A stretch of 40,573 nt of DNA, taken from the NCBI RefSeq assembly GCF_029868325.1, contig NZ_JARWNW010000051.1, positions 1 to 40,573 of the forward strand. The letters are read 5' to 3'. The DNA is from Nocardia carnea (GTDB lineage: Bacteria > Actinomycetota > Actinomycetes > Mycobacteriales > Mycobacteriaceae). Positions 26,378-35,269 of this stretch are shown in pieces; the first letter of the stretch is position 1; each line of letters opens with the position of its first letter. The position numbers and the translations under genes were made by a program. The notes below the pieces were generated by a model that saw only the letters and a list, made by a program, of their open reading frames with translations, was not told the origin of the DNA and made no database searches.

Positions 26378-27319
26378 ATGCGTATCGTGTCGTTCGGGTT
26401 CCAGACCTGGGGCCGAAAGACTCTGCAGGCGCTGATCGATTCCGAGCACGAGGTGGTGCTCGCGGTCACCCACCCCGCCAGCGAGGATTCCTACAAGGGG
26501 ATCTGGTCGGATTCGGTGGAGGAACTGGCCCGCGAACACGGTATCCAGGTCCATCTCACCGAACGGGCCGATACCGAGACGATCGACCTGGTCAAACGCG
26601 CCGAACCCGATGTGATCGTGGTGAACAGCTGGTACACCTGGATGCCGCCGGAGCTGTACACCATGCCCACCCACGGCACCCTCAACCTGCACGATTCGCT
26701 GCTGCCGAAATTCACCGGTTTCTCCCCGGTGCTGTGGGCCCTGATCAGCGGAGCCGACGAATTCGGCCTGACCGTGCACCGGATGGACGAACAGCTCGAC
26801 ACCGGCGATATCCTCGTGCAGCATTCGCTACCGATCGGTCCGGATGCCACCGGCACCGAGCTGGTCCTCGCCGGAATGGAACTCATCCCCGGCGCGGTGC
26901 ACGAAGCACTGGAAGCCCTCGCTTCCGGTACGGCGCAGTGGCGTCCGCAGGACAAAGCTGCCCGCACCTATTTCCACAAGCGTTCCGACCGGGACAGCCG
27001 GATGGACTGGAATTGGCAGGCCGCGGACCTGGAACGTTTCGTGCGGGCACTGTCGGCGCCCTACCCCCGCGCATTCAGCCACTATCGCGGCGAGCGGATC
27101 GAGATCCTGGAATCCAGTGTGTCGGCGGCCCGCTACGGCGGCACCCCCGGCCGGGTCATCGTGCAGGAGGGTGGCGGAGTCGTGGTGTGTGGCCCGGATG
27201 CCTACCGCGGTGACAGCCAGGGCCTGCTGATCACTCGAGTCCGTACGGGCGACGGAACCGAGTACAGCGGTGCCGAATTCTTCCGGCGCGGCGGGTATCT
27301 GACCGATACGCCGGAATAG
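26378..27319 (+). CDS. fxbA: FxbA-like N-hydroxylysine/ornithine formyltransferase
   Basis: The 313-residue protein is a methionyl-tRNA-formyltransferase fold enzyme that should transfer formyl from N10-formyltetrahydrofolate to a hydroxylated amine, as FxbA does in exochelin synthesis. The formyl-transfer triad is visible as Asn103 and His105 (GTLNLHDSLLPKFTGFSP) and Asp144 (LDTGDILVQ), matching the spacing in Fmt. The N-terminal MRIVSFGFQTWGRKTLQALIDS and the WSDSVEELA region are FxbA-like and not Fmt-like. Start is ATG at 26378. Beside the MbtG-type hydroxylase it points to an N6-formyl-N6-hydroxylysine unit. Confidence 0.9.
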   Translation: MRIVSFGFQTWGRKTLQALIDSEHEVVLAVTHPASEDSYKGIWSDSVEELAREHGIQVHLTERADTETIDLVKRAEPDVIVVNSWYTWMPPELYTMPTHGTLNLHDSLLPKFTGFSPVLWALISGADEFGLTVHRMDEQLDTGDILVQHSLPIGPDATGTELVLAGMELIPGAVHEALEALASGTAQWRPQDKAARTYFHKRSDRDSRMDWNWQAADLERFVRALSAPYPRAFSHYRGERIEILESSVSAARYGGTPGRVIVQEGGGVVVCGPDAYRGDSQGLLITRVRTGDGTEYSGAEFFRRGGYLTDTPE

Positions 27320-27326
27320 TGCTCGC

Positions 27327-27352
27327 CCGGCCGGTGCCTGCGTACCGGCCGG
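27327..27352 (+). other. Hairpin between the formyltransferase and NRPS genes
   Basis: CCGGCCGGT (27327-27335) pairs perfectly with ACCGGCCGG (27344-27352) around an 8-nt loop. No T-run follows. It may attenuate transcription or protect mRNA ends between the two genes; no separate iron box or promoter for the NRPS is visible. Confidence 0.45.
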
Positions 27353-27389
27353 AGCAGCCGTTCGAACGAGTACAGGGCCGGAGAGAATC

Positions 27390-30300
27390 ATGTCGATCAT
27401 CGCCAACGACGCGGACCGTGCGGCCCGGCCGGACGAAGGCGACCGGACCCCGCCGAACCGGTACCCGCTCTCGTCCGGCCAGCGGCGCGCCTGGTTCCTG
27501 CAGGTCCGCGACCCCGGCGACACCGCCCTCAACCTGCCTGTCGTCTACAGGTTGCACGGCGCGCTGGACAGCGAACGCCTTCGCGCCGCCGTCCGGACCG
27601 TCACCGACCGGCACGAGATCCTGCGCACCACCTACGGGCTGGACTCCGACGGCGAACCGTATCAACAGGTACGCACCGACCTGTCCGTGCAATGGCAGGA
27701 ACACGATCTCTGCGATCTGGCAGCCGAACCGGCCCGCCGCCGGGCCGAGGTGTTCACCCGGCGGGCGCTGGCCCGGCCCTTCGACCCGGCCGCGGAGACA
27801 CCACTGCGGGTGACACTGATCCGGCTCGCCGCGAGCGAGTATCTGCTGTTGCTCGTGGTGCATACGATCGCGTGGGACGACGAATCGGCCGCCGTATTCG
27901 CCGCCGACCTGTCTGCCGCGTACAACGGCACAGCCCCTGCGACACAACCGGTGCGATTCGTCGAGGCGGCCGGAGGCGCGGCAGCAGATCTGCCGGTCCC
28001 TGCGCCGACCGCGGAACGCACCGCCGGCGATACCGCGCCGCCCGGCGGTCCGCAGTACTGGCGGCAGGCCCTGACTCCGCTGCCCGAGGCGCTGGAACTA
28101 CCCGGTCGGCCGGTGTCGCGCGAGGACGGGCCGGTGGCGGTGGAAACCACGTCGCGGCCGCTGCCGGCTCACCTGCTCGACTCGGCCCGAAAGGCCGCCA
28201 CCGAATCCGGCACCGGCGAAAACACCGTGCTGCTCGCTGCTTTCGCCGCTCTCGTCCACCGCTATACCGGCGCCGGTGATTTCCTGGTGGCCATACCGGC
28301 CGATACCCGCGGACCGCAGGCGGCCGGGGTGATCGGCTATTTCGGCAACACCGTACTGATCCGCGCGACCCCCGGGCCCGAACAGAGCTTCGCCGAATTC
28401 CACACCGGCCTCGCCGCCACGGTGGCCGATGGCCACGCGCACAGCCATATCGGTATCGACGAGGTGGTCCACGCGATCAACCCGGATCGCACAGGCGCGC
28501 GGGACGGGCTGGAACAGCTGGCGAGGATCGGCTTCGGTGTACGCGAGCCGATTGCCGTACCGGAACTGGCGGGGGTGCGTGCGACCCTGGAGAAGTCCGG
28601 TTCACCGGATGCGCGGGTGCCGCTGCGGATCACCGTGGTACTCGGCCGGGACCGGCCGCGGCTGGTTGCCGAACATCGGTCCGGGCAACTGGACAGGGCA
28701 TTCGTCGCGCAACTACTCGGTCACTATGTTCAGCTGCTGGACAGCGCGCTGCACGATCCGGCAGCCCGGCTCGGTGAACTCGACCTGTTCGGTGACCGCG
28801 ACCGGGCCGCGCTGCTCGCGCGATCGCACGGTGTGCTGGTGCCCGAGGCTCCGGCGACCCTCGTCGCGCTGGTGGAAGAGCGCGTTGCCGCTGCGGGGGA
28901 GGCCATCGCCGTCGTGGCACCCGCGGCGGCGGGCGGTGCCGATCTGGAACTGAGCTACCGCGACCTCAACAGCCGGGCGAACCGGCTGGCCCGCGGACTT
29001 GTCGCACAGGGCGTCGGCCCCGACGATCTCGTCGCCCTGCGGATCGCGAATTCCGCCGAGTTCGTGGTCGCGGTACTAGGGGTGCTGAAGTCGGGCGCTG
29101 CGTACCTGCCGATCGATCCGTCCTACCCGGATCAGCGGATCGACTTCCTGGACCGGGATGCGCGGCCCCGGCTGGTACTCGGCCGCGCCGAACTGGCGGC
29201 CGCCGAGGAGAGCGCTGCCGGTCTGCCCGGACACGACCTCTCCGATACCGAACGGGTGCGGCCACTACGGCCCGGCAACCTCGCCTACGTCATCTACACC
29301 TCCGGTTCCACGGGGACACCGAAGGGTGTCGGTGTCGCACACGCGGCGATCGCCGGCCACCTGCGTGGTTTCGGCGCCGAATGGGATATGACGGCACAGG
29401 ATCGGCTGCTGCAATCGTCGTCGGTCAGTTTCGACGCCTCCCTGCTCGATATCTTCCTCACGCTCTCGCTCGGCGCCTGCCTGGTGATACCGAAACCCGA
29501 TGCACTGCGCGATATTCCGTATATCTCGGAAATCATCGGCCGTTACGGGGTGACTGTGCTGCATATGGTGCCCTCGCTGCTCAGTACCTTCCTGATGCTG
29601 CCGGAGGTGACCGAATGGCGTGCGCTGCGCCGGGTCCCGGTGGGTGGCGAGGCGCTGCTCGGTGAGGTGGCCGATCGCTTCGCCGGAGTATTCGACGCGG
29701 AACTGCGCAATCACTACGGCCCGACCGAGGCCGTCGTCTCGGCCACCCATCTGACCGTGCGCGGGCCGCAGGGGACCGGGATGGTTCCCGTCGGCGTGCC
29801 CAACCGGAATGTGTACGTCTACTTGCTGGACAGCCGGTTACAGCTGGTTCCCGACGGGGTGCTCGGCGAAATCTACCTCGGTGGTGCCCAGCTGGCCCGC
29901 GGTTATCTGCACCGCCCCGGCCTGACCGCCGAACGGTTCGTCGCCGACCCTTTCCTGCCCGGGCAGCGGCTGTACCGGACCGGTGATCTGGCGCGGCGCA
30001 ACAGTCGTGGCGAGATCGAATTCGCCGGCCGCGCCGACGAACAGGTGAAGGTTCGCGGGCATCGGATCGAATCCGGTGAGGTGCAGGCGGCGCTGTCCGC
30101 GCATCCCGGGGTCGGGGCCTGTGCGGTGGTCGCGTTCCAGGAGCCGGTCACCGGAACGGCGCTGGCGGCCTACCTGGTGCCCGCCGCGGGAACCCTGGAT
30201 GTTGCCGAAGTCCGTGCGTTCGCGGCGAAATCGCTACCGGACTATATGGTGCCCACCGCATGGGCGGTGATCGAGCGGATCCCACTCACCGAACACGGCA

Positions 30301-31937
30301 AACTCGACAAACGCGCACTGCCCGGACCGCGCCGGTTCGGTAGCGGTGAGCGACGCCCACCGAGTACCCCCACCGAGGTCCGGCTGGCCGGTTTGTTCGG
30401 CGCGCTCTTCGGTTGCGCGGCGATCGGCGCCGACGATTCCTTCTTCGAGCTCGGTGGGCATTCGCTGCTGGCGAATCGGTTGATACTGCTGATCCGGGAG
30501 GAATTCGGGGTCGAGATCGATGTGCGTGCGCCATTCGATACCCCGACGGTCGCGGGGCTGGCGGCAGTCGTCGACGTGACACCGGTGACCGCGACGGGCC
30601 GGCCCCAGCTGGATCGCCGGCCGCGGCCGGACCGGATCCCGCTGTCCTACAACCAGCGAGCGGTTCTGGCCGGTGGCCAGAGCGGCGCAGCCCGGCTGGT
30701 CGCCCACTTGGACGGCCCGCTGGACCGGGATGCGCTCACGGCGGCCGTTCACGATGTGATCGAGCGCTACGAGATCCTGCGGACGGTTCCCACCGCCGTG
30801 GGTGACCAGTGGTATCAAACGGTCCGCCCGGGGCCGCTGCCCGATATGACGGTGATCGAAGCCACCGAGGAAGACCGGCCCGGATCGGCGCCGGCGGTCC
30901 GGTTCGATCGCGCGACAGGACCATTGCTGCATCCCAGGCTCTACGTTCTCGGCGGGGACCGGTATGTGCTGGAACTGACCGCAGACCGGTTCGTGGCCGA
31001 CGAGTGGTCGCTGCGGATCGTGCTCACCGATCTGGCCACGGCCTACCGGAGCCGCGCCGGTACCGGTTCGGCACCCCGATGGCCGGGGCCTGCCGTCGAT
31101 TACGCCGACTACACACTGTGGCAGGCGACTGTCGTCGAATCGGCGGGCCCGCAGCTGCAACAATTGCGCGAGGGGCTGCGTGGCCTGCCCGAACCTCCGG
31201 CGGCCCAGGTGACCGCACCGGCCGCCGAGCCCGCGCGGTCGGCAGAATTCACGGTGCCCAGCGCGCTGCGCCGCCGGTTGCGTGCCCACGCCGAGACGGT
31301 CGGGGCCTCCGAATACATGCTCTACCAGGCAGTGGTCGCTACTCTGCTGCACGCGCTCGGGGCGGGCGTCGATATCGCGCTCGGGGCACCGCTGTCCGGG
31401 CGGGCCGACAGCGCCGTATCCGAAGTGGCCGGGCCGCTGTCCGCTGCCGTGGTGCTGCGCCACGACCTGTCGGGCGACCCGGCCCTGCGCACCGTCCTGG
31501 ACCGGGCACGCGGTACCGCGTTCGGGGTGTACGGCGGACACGACATGCTGATCGAGGCCATCGCGCCCGCCGTATGCCCGGGGCGCTCACCGTACGACCT
31601 GTGCCGGGCCGTCGTGGAATTCGGCGAACTCTGCCCGCCACAGCGGATCTGGCTGGGCGACGAAGTAGCAGCGCGGATCACCGGCCCCGCGTCCGGTATC
31701 GCGCACCGGCTCGTCTTCGCGTTCGGCTCGGCAGGCGACGGGGGACTGCACGTCACGCTCCGCGCCTCGCAGCACGACCGGCAGACCACCGAACTACTCG
31801 CGCGGCATCTCGAAGACCTGCTCACGGCCTTTGTCGAAGCGCCCGATATTCCGGTATCAGAGGCAGTCTCGCTCGACGGGACGCGTGCCGTGTGGACGGC
31901 GGACGGCGGCCTGACCCTGGAGCCTTCCGGATCCTGA
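27390..31937 (+). CDS. Single-module NRPS, C-A-PCP-C, with both condensation motifs degenerate
   Basis: The 1515-residue synthetase has the order condensation (about 25-470), adenylation (about 485-985), carrier (about 995-1060) and a second condensation-like domain (about 1085-1500). The A domain is intact: P-loop YTSGSTGTPKG (near 637), HYGPTEA (near 775), RTGDLARR and GKLDKRALP. The carrier serine is Ser1025 in GGHSLL. The first C domain reads H158-T159-IAW-D163-D164 where HHxxxDG is expected, so the base histidine is Thr. The second reads D1199-R1200-FVA-D1204-E1205, lacking both histidines. There is no thioesterase. Probable specificity residues are D235, A236, L239, H278, V299, V301, H322, V330 and S331 in GrsA numbering; substrate not assigned. 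Confidence 0.93.
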   Translation: MSIIANDADRAARPDEGDRTPPNRYPLSSGQRRAWFLQVRDPGDTALNLPVVYRLHGALDSERLRAAVRTVTDRHEILRTTYGLDSDGEPYQQVRTDLSVQWQEHDLCDLAAEPARRRAEVFTRRALARPFDPAAETPLRVTLIRLAASEYLLLLVVHTIAWDDESAAVFAADLSAAYNGTAPATQPVRFVEAAGGAAADLPVPAPTAERTAGDTAPPGGPQYWRQALTPLPEALELPGRPVSREDGPVAVETTSRPLPAHLLDSARKAATESGTGENTVLLAAFAALVHRYTGAGDFLVAIPADTRGPQAAGVIGYFGNTVLIRATPGPEQSFAEFHTGLAATVADGHAHSHIGIDEVVHAINPDRTGARDGLEQLARIGFGVREPIAVPELAGVRATLEKSGSPDARVPLRITVVLGRDRPRLVAEHRSGQLDRAFVAQLLGHYVQLLDSALHDPAARLGELDLFGDRDRAALLARSHGVLVPEAPATLVALVEERVAAAGEAIAVVAPAAAGGADLELSYRDLNSRANRLARGLVAQGVGPDDLVALRIANSAEFVVAVLGVLKSGAAYLPIDPSYPDQRIDFLDRDARPRLVLGRAELAAAEESAAGLPGHDLSDTERVRPLRPGNLAYVIYTSGSTGTPKGVGVAHAAIAGHLRGFGAEWDMTAQDRLLQSSSVSFDASLLDIFLTLSLGACLVIPKPDALRDIPYISEIIGRYGVTVLHMVPSLLSTFLMLPEVTEWRALRRVPVGGEALLGEVADRFAGVFDAELRNHYGPTEAVVSATHLTVRGPQGTGMVPVGVPNRNVYVYLLDSRLQLVPDGVLGEIYLGGAQLARGYLHRPGLTAERFVADPFLPGQRLYRTGDLARRNSRGEIEFAGRADEQVKVRGHRIESGEVQAALSAHPGVGACAVVAFQEPVTGTALAAYLVPAAGTLDVAEVRAFAAKSLPDYMVPTAWAVIERIPLTEHGKLDKRALPGPRRFGSGERRPPSTPTEVRLAGLFGALFGCAAIGADDSFFELGGHSLLANRLILLIREEFGVEIDVRAPFDTPTVAGLAAVVDVTPVTATGRPQLDRRPRPDRIPLSYNQRAVLAGGQSGAARLVAHLDGPLDRDALTAAVHDVIERYEILRTVPTAVGDQWYQTVRPGPLPDMTVIEATEEDRPGSAPAVRFDRATGPLLHPRLYVLGGDRYVLELTADRFVADEWSLRIVLTDLATAYRSRAGTGSAPRWPGPAVDYADYTLWQATVVESAGPQLQQLREGLRGLPEPPAAQVTAPAAEPARSAEFTVPSALRRRLRAHAETVGASEYMLYQAVVATLLHALGAGVDIALGAPLSGRADSAVSEVAGPLSAAVVLRHDLSGDPALRTVLDRARGTAFGVYGGHDMLIEAIAPAVCPGRSPYDLCRAVVEFGELCPPQRIWLGDEVAARITGPASGIAHRLVFAFGSAGDGGLHVTLRASQHDRQTTELLARHLEDLLTAFVEAPDIPVSEAVSLDGTRAVWTADGGLTLEPSGS

Positions 31938-31939
31938 CA

Positions 31940-31971
31940 GGGCACCGCCACGCGGCGTGATCCCGGTGCCC
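31940..31971 (+). terminator. Hairpin after the NRPS gene
   Basis: GGGCACCG (31940-31947) pairs with CGGTGCCC (31964-31971), and inside it CACG pairs with CGTG around CGG. It lies right after the NRPS stop and before the convergent peptidase gene. It has no T-run, as is common for high-GC actinobacterial terminators. Confidence 0.6.
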
Positions 31972-31987
31972 GGAACCCGCGTAGAGC

Positions 31988-34027
31988 TCACAGCTCGACG
32001 CGCTGATCCTCGGGCAGGAACAAGGCGTCGGTTTCGACTACACCGAACGTCCGGTAGAACTCGGCGATATTGCGCACCACCTGATTCACCCGGAATTCGT
32101 CGGGGGCATGCGTATCCCCGTGAAGCAACCGCTCGGTGTACTCCGGGGTCGACTTCGAACGCCAGATCCGGGCATAGGACAGGAACATGGTGTGGTAGTC
32201 GGGCGGCGATATCCCCGCCCGCTCCTCGGCCAGCCGGAAGGCGGTCAGCGCGATCTGCAGACCGCGCAGATCGGCGAGGTTCTCACCTACGGTCAGTTCG
32301 CCGTTGACATGCTGATCCGGCGCGAGACCCTCCGGCACCAGCGCGTTGTACTGGTCGACGAGTTGTTTCGACTTGGCGTCGAAGGCGGTGCGATCAACCG
32401 GGGTCCACCAATCCCGCTGGTTACCGTCCCCGTCGAACTTCGAACCCTGATCGTCGAAACCGTGGCCGATCTCGTGCCCGATCACCGCGCCCACTCCGCC
32501 GTAGTTGACTGCGGGCACAGCATCCTTGTCGAAGAACGGCGGCTGCAGGAATGCGGCGGGGAAGACGATTTCGTTCGCGGTGGGGGAATAGTAGGCGTTC
32601 ACCGTCTGCGGTGAGGCACTCCATTCGGATTTGTCCACCGGTTCCCCGAGCCGATCGAACGCCCGCTTCACCTCGAAATCATTGATGGCGCGCAGGGATT
32701 CGATCAACTTACCCCGGGTGACCGTCAACTTCGAATAGTCCACCCATTTGTCCGGGTACCCGAGCTTGAGGCCGATCTTCTCCAGTTTCTCGATCGACGC
32801 CTGCCGGGTCTCCGGCGACATCCAGGTCGATTTCGTGAAGTTGTCCCGGTAGGCGGCCATCAGGTCATCGACCATGACCTGCACCCGCTCCTTGGCCTCC
32901 GGCGGGAAGTACTTCTCCACATACAGCTTGCCGAGCTGTTCGCCGAGGTTGCCGTCCACCGTGCCGATCGCGGACTTCCACAACTCGGGCCGCTGCTGCA
33001 GACCGGACATGAGCCGGCCGTTGAAATCGAAATTGGCGTCCGACAGTTCCTTGGGCAGGAACCGCGCATAGGTCTGCAGGACCGACAGTTTGAGATATTC
33101 GCGCCACACCCCGATGTCGGTGGCGGCCCAGATCTTGCCGGCCTCGGTGACGAACGACGGCTGATTCACCACCAGCTTCGCGAACAGGTCGCGGGGGCGG
33201 TCGGTGATCCCGGCCAGCCAGGGCTCCCAGTCGTACTCGGGCGCCAGCCCGGTGGCTTCCGCCCAGGTCATCAGGTTGTAGGTGGCCTCGGTATCGCGAT
33301 TGCGCACATTGTCCCAGTGGGCGGCGGCGATCCGGGTCTCCAGGTCGATCTGCCGGGCGGCGATCGCCCCGGGATCGGGGAGTCCCGCGCCCTTGGCGAG
33401 ACGTTCCAAGTAGGTGCGGTAACCGGCGAGTTCCTCGGCGAACTGCGGATCGCGATAGTACTGCTCGTCCAGGCCGATCCCGGACTGGCCGATCGAGGCG
33501 ATATAGGCCGAGGAGTTCTTCCGGTCGATACTCACCCCGATACCGATCAGCCCGCCGATCGGCAGCCGCCCCATCACCTCCGCGAGAGCGGGTTTGTCCT
33601 TCGCGGCATCGATCTCGGCGAACATCGAATCCAGCGGCGTCAACCCGAGCTGTTCGATTTCGTCGAGGTTCATCCGGGCGTCGTACAGATCGCGGATCTG
33701 CTGGGCTTCGCTGCCCGGCTCCGGATCGCTGATGCCTTCGACGATCTCCCGCAGCTGCGCCTGCGTGCGCTCCGCGGCCTCGCTGAACGCGCCGTAGGAG
33801 GTCTTGTCCGGCGGCAGCTGATACTCACGCAGCCATTTACCGTTGACGTGCCGGTACAGATCGTCCTGCGGCCGGATCGCCGGATCGGAGCCGTCCATGT
33901 CCACACTGACCAGCCGCACCGGCTCGTCCTCGGAACAGGAGGCCAGCCACGCGGCCGCGGGCACCAGCCCCAGGGCCACCAGGAACGAACGGCGATCGAG
34001 CGTCACCCGACGATCCGAAGACTTCAA
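31988..34027 (-). CDS. M13-family zinc metallopeptidase, Tat-exported lipoprotein
   Basis: The 679-residue protein is a neprilysin-like endopeptidase. The zinc motif GHEIGHGFDDQG and the third-ligand motif GENLADLRG are intact, and NAYYSPTANEIVFPAAFLQPPFF is the usual substrate-binding strand. The N-terminus has twin arginines and a hydrophobic stretch (DRRSFLVALGLVPAAAWLASCS) ending in the lipobox LASC, so it is predicted to be Tat-exported and lipid-anchored. The start is TTG at 34027 with GGGGAGAGAG upstream; the longer open frame is not supported. It is convergent with the NRPS gene and unlikely to share regulation. Confidence 0.9.
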   Translation of the reverse strand: MKSSDRRVTLDRRSFLVALGLVPAAAWLASCSEDEPVRLVSVDMDGSDPAIRPQDDLYRHVNGKWLREYQLPPDKTSYGAFSEAAERTQAQLREIVEGISDPEPGSEAQQIRDLYDARMNLDEIEQLGLTPLDSMFAEIDAAKDKPALAEVMGRLPIGGLIGIGVSIDRKNSSAYIASIGQSGIGLDEQYYRDPQFAEELAGYRTYLERLAKGAGLPDPGAIAARQIDLETRIAAAHWDNVRNRDTEATYNLMTWAEATGLAPEYDWEPWLAGITDRPRDLFAKLVVNQPSFVTEAGKIWAATDIGVWREYLKLSVLQTYARFLPKELSDANFDFNGRLMSGLQQRPELWKSAIGTVDGNLGEQLGKLYVEKYFPPEAKERVQVMVDDLMAAYRDNFTKSTWMSPETRQASIEKLEKIGLKLGYPDKWVDYSKLTVTRGKLIESLRAINDFEVKRAFDRLGEPVDKSEWSASPQTVNAYYSPTANEIVFPAAFLQPPFFDKDAVPAVNYGGVGAVIGHEIGHGFDDQGSKFDGDGNQRDWWTPVDRTAFDAKSKQLVDQYNALVPEGLAPDQHVNGELTVGENLADLRGLQIALTAFRLAEERAGISPPDYHTMFLSYARIWRSKSTPEYTERLLHGDTHAPDEFRVNQVVRNIAEFYRTFGVVETDALFLPEDQRVEL

Positions 34028-34106
34028 CAGAACTCTCTCCCCGATGCGGGACCCGCACCTCACTAGGCGAACCGGCCTCATGAGGCTACCGGCGCACCAC
34101 CCCGCC

Positions 34107-34148
34107 GTCGCGCCGGGCAACACCCCCGCTGTCGCGCCGGGCAACACC
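34107..34148. repeat. 24-bp-period direct repeat
   Basis: GTCGCGCCGGGCAACACC occurs at 34107-34124 and again at 34131-34148. Two copies only; it lies just upstream of the M13 peptidase gene. Confidence 0.75.
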
Positions 34149-34170
34149 ACCCCGACTGGTTCACCGTCCC

Positions 34171-34262
34171 GGGTGGGGCCCGCCCGGTTCTGGAGCGACG
34201 GAGCGGGGGAGCGAAGCGGAGGAGCGGAGGAGTGAAGAACCGGGCCTCCAAGGGCCCCACCC
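34171..34262. repeat. Long imperfect inverted repeat with purine-rich loop
   Basis: GGGTGGGGCCC and GCCCGGTTCT at 34171-34191 are complementary to AGAACCGGGC and GGGCCCCACCC at 34236-34262. A 6-nt bulge lies on the right arm. The 44-nt loop is a series of GGAGCG-like purine units. A further 7-bp hairpin follows at 34265-34281. Confidence 0.75.
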
Positions 34263-34580
34263 TCGAGCCGCGGAGCGGCTCCAAAATTACAGCCCCGCCC
34301 TCAACGGCCGGTAGACCATGAATCCCGGATTCGGTACTGCACTCGCCCCAGCGCTGCCGGAGCCGGCGCCATACCAACCCCGATTTCCCCCCGAGCTGCG
34401 GGTTCGCTATCCTTGACCGGTTGCCTGCGGGCCCCGAGCCCGCGATTCGGCCGCGAACCCCCGGTGGTTGATCGCGTAGATCAGAGGAAACCGCTGGTAG
34501 GCGTGTGTTCGGGTGGTAACAGACCATGCCCGTCGGGTCGGCAATCCGGCGTGCTTTACGTCCAGGTCGAGGAGGCTGAA

Positions 34581-34949
34581 GTGATTCAGCAGGAGTCGCG
34601 GCTGCGCGTCGCCGACAACACGGGTGCCAAGGAGATTCTCTGCATCCGCGTTCTCGGTGGTTCGTCGCGCCGCTATGCCGGTATCGGCGATGTCATCGTC
34701 GCCACTGTGAAAGACGCGATCCCCGGCGGCAACGTCAAACGGGGTGACGTCGTGAAGGCCGTCGTGGTGCGCACCACCAAGGAACGGCGCCGTCCGGATG
34801 GTTCCTACATCCGTTTCGACGAGAACGCCGCCGTGCTCATCAAGCCGGACAACGACCCGCGCGGCACCCGCATCTTCGGCCCGGTCGGCCGCGAGCTGCG
34901 CGACAAGAAGTTCATGAAGATCGTTTCGCTGGCCCCGGAGGTGCTCTGA
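34581..34949 (+). CDS. rplN: Large ribosomal subunit protein L14
   Basis: L14 (uL14) forms inter-subunit bridges. The 122-residue protein begins [19 protein letters not shown] and ends [20 protein letters not shown]. The start is GTG at 34581 behind GGAGG at 34571-34575. In most bacteria rplN follows rpsQ at once; here it starts a separate transcription unit after a 19.5-kb gap. Confidence 0.97.
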   Translation: MIQQESRLRVADNTGAKEILCIRVLGGSSRRYAGIGDVIVATVKDAIPGGNVKRGDVVKAVVVRTTKERRRPDGSYIRFDENAAVLIKPDNDPRGTRIFGPVGRELRDKKFMKIVSLAPEVL

Positions 34950-34950
34950 C

Positions 34951-35268
34951 ATGAAGGTGCACAAGGGCGATACCGTGCTCGTCGTCTCGGGTAAGGACAA
35001 GGGCGCCAAGGGCAAGGTCATCCAGGCCTTCCCGAAGGACAACCGGGTCCTGGTCGAGGGCGTGAACCGGATCAAGAAGCATGTCGCGAACTCCGCGAAC
35101 CTGCGCGGCGCGTCGTCGGGCGGCATCGTTACCCAGGAGGCGCCCATCCACGTGTCCAACGTGATGGTCGTCGACTCCGACGGTAACCCGACCCGGATCG
35201 GCTACCGCACCGACGAAGAAACCGGCAAGCGGGTTCGGATCTCCCGTAAGAACGGGAAGGACATCTGA
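34951..35268 (+). CDS. rplX: Large ribosomal subunit protein L24
   Basis: L24 (uL24) starts 50S assembly. The 105-residue protein has the KOW motif [21 protein letters not shown] and the conserved [10 protein letters not shown]. It starts one base after the rplN stop. Confidence 0.97.
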   Translation: MKVHKGDTVLVVSGKDKGAKGKVIQAFPKDNRVLVEGVNRIKKHVANSANLRGASSGGIVTQEAPIHVSNVMVVDSDGNPTRIGYRTDEETGKRVRISRKNGKDI

Positions 35269-35269
35269 T

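Larger units (their letters stand above)
34028..34580. other. Intergenic region between the M13 peptidase and rplN genes
   Basis: No gene is supported here. The region contains a 24-bp-period direct repeat (34107-34148), a long imperfect inverted repeat with a purine-rich loop (34171-34262) and a small hairpin (34265-34281). Possible elements before rplN are TATCCT (34408-34413) as a -10 and the palindrome TGATC-N5-GATCA at 34469-34483. Confidence 0.6.
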
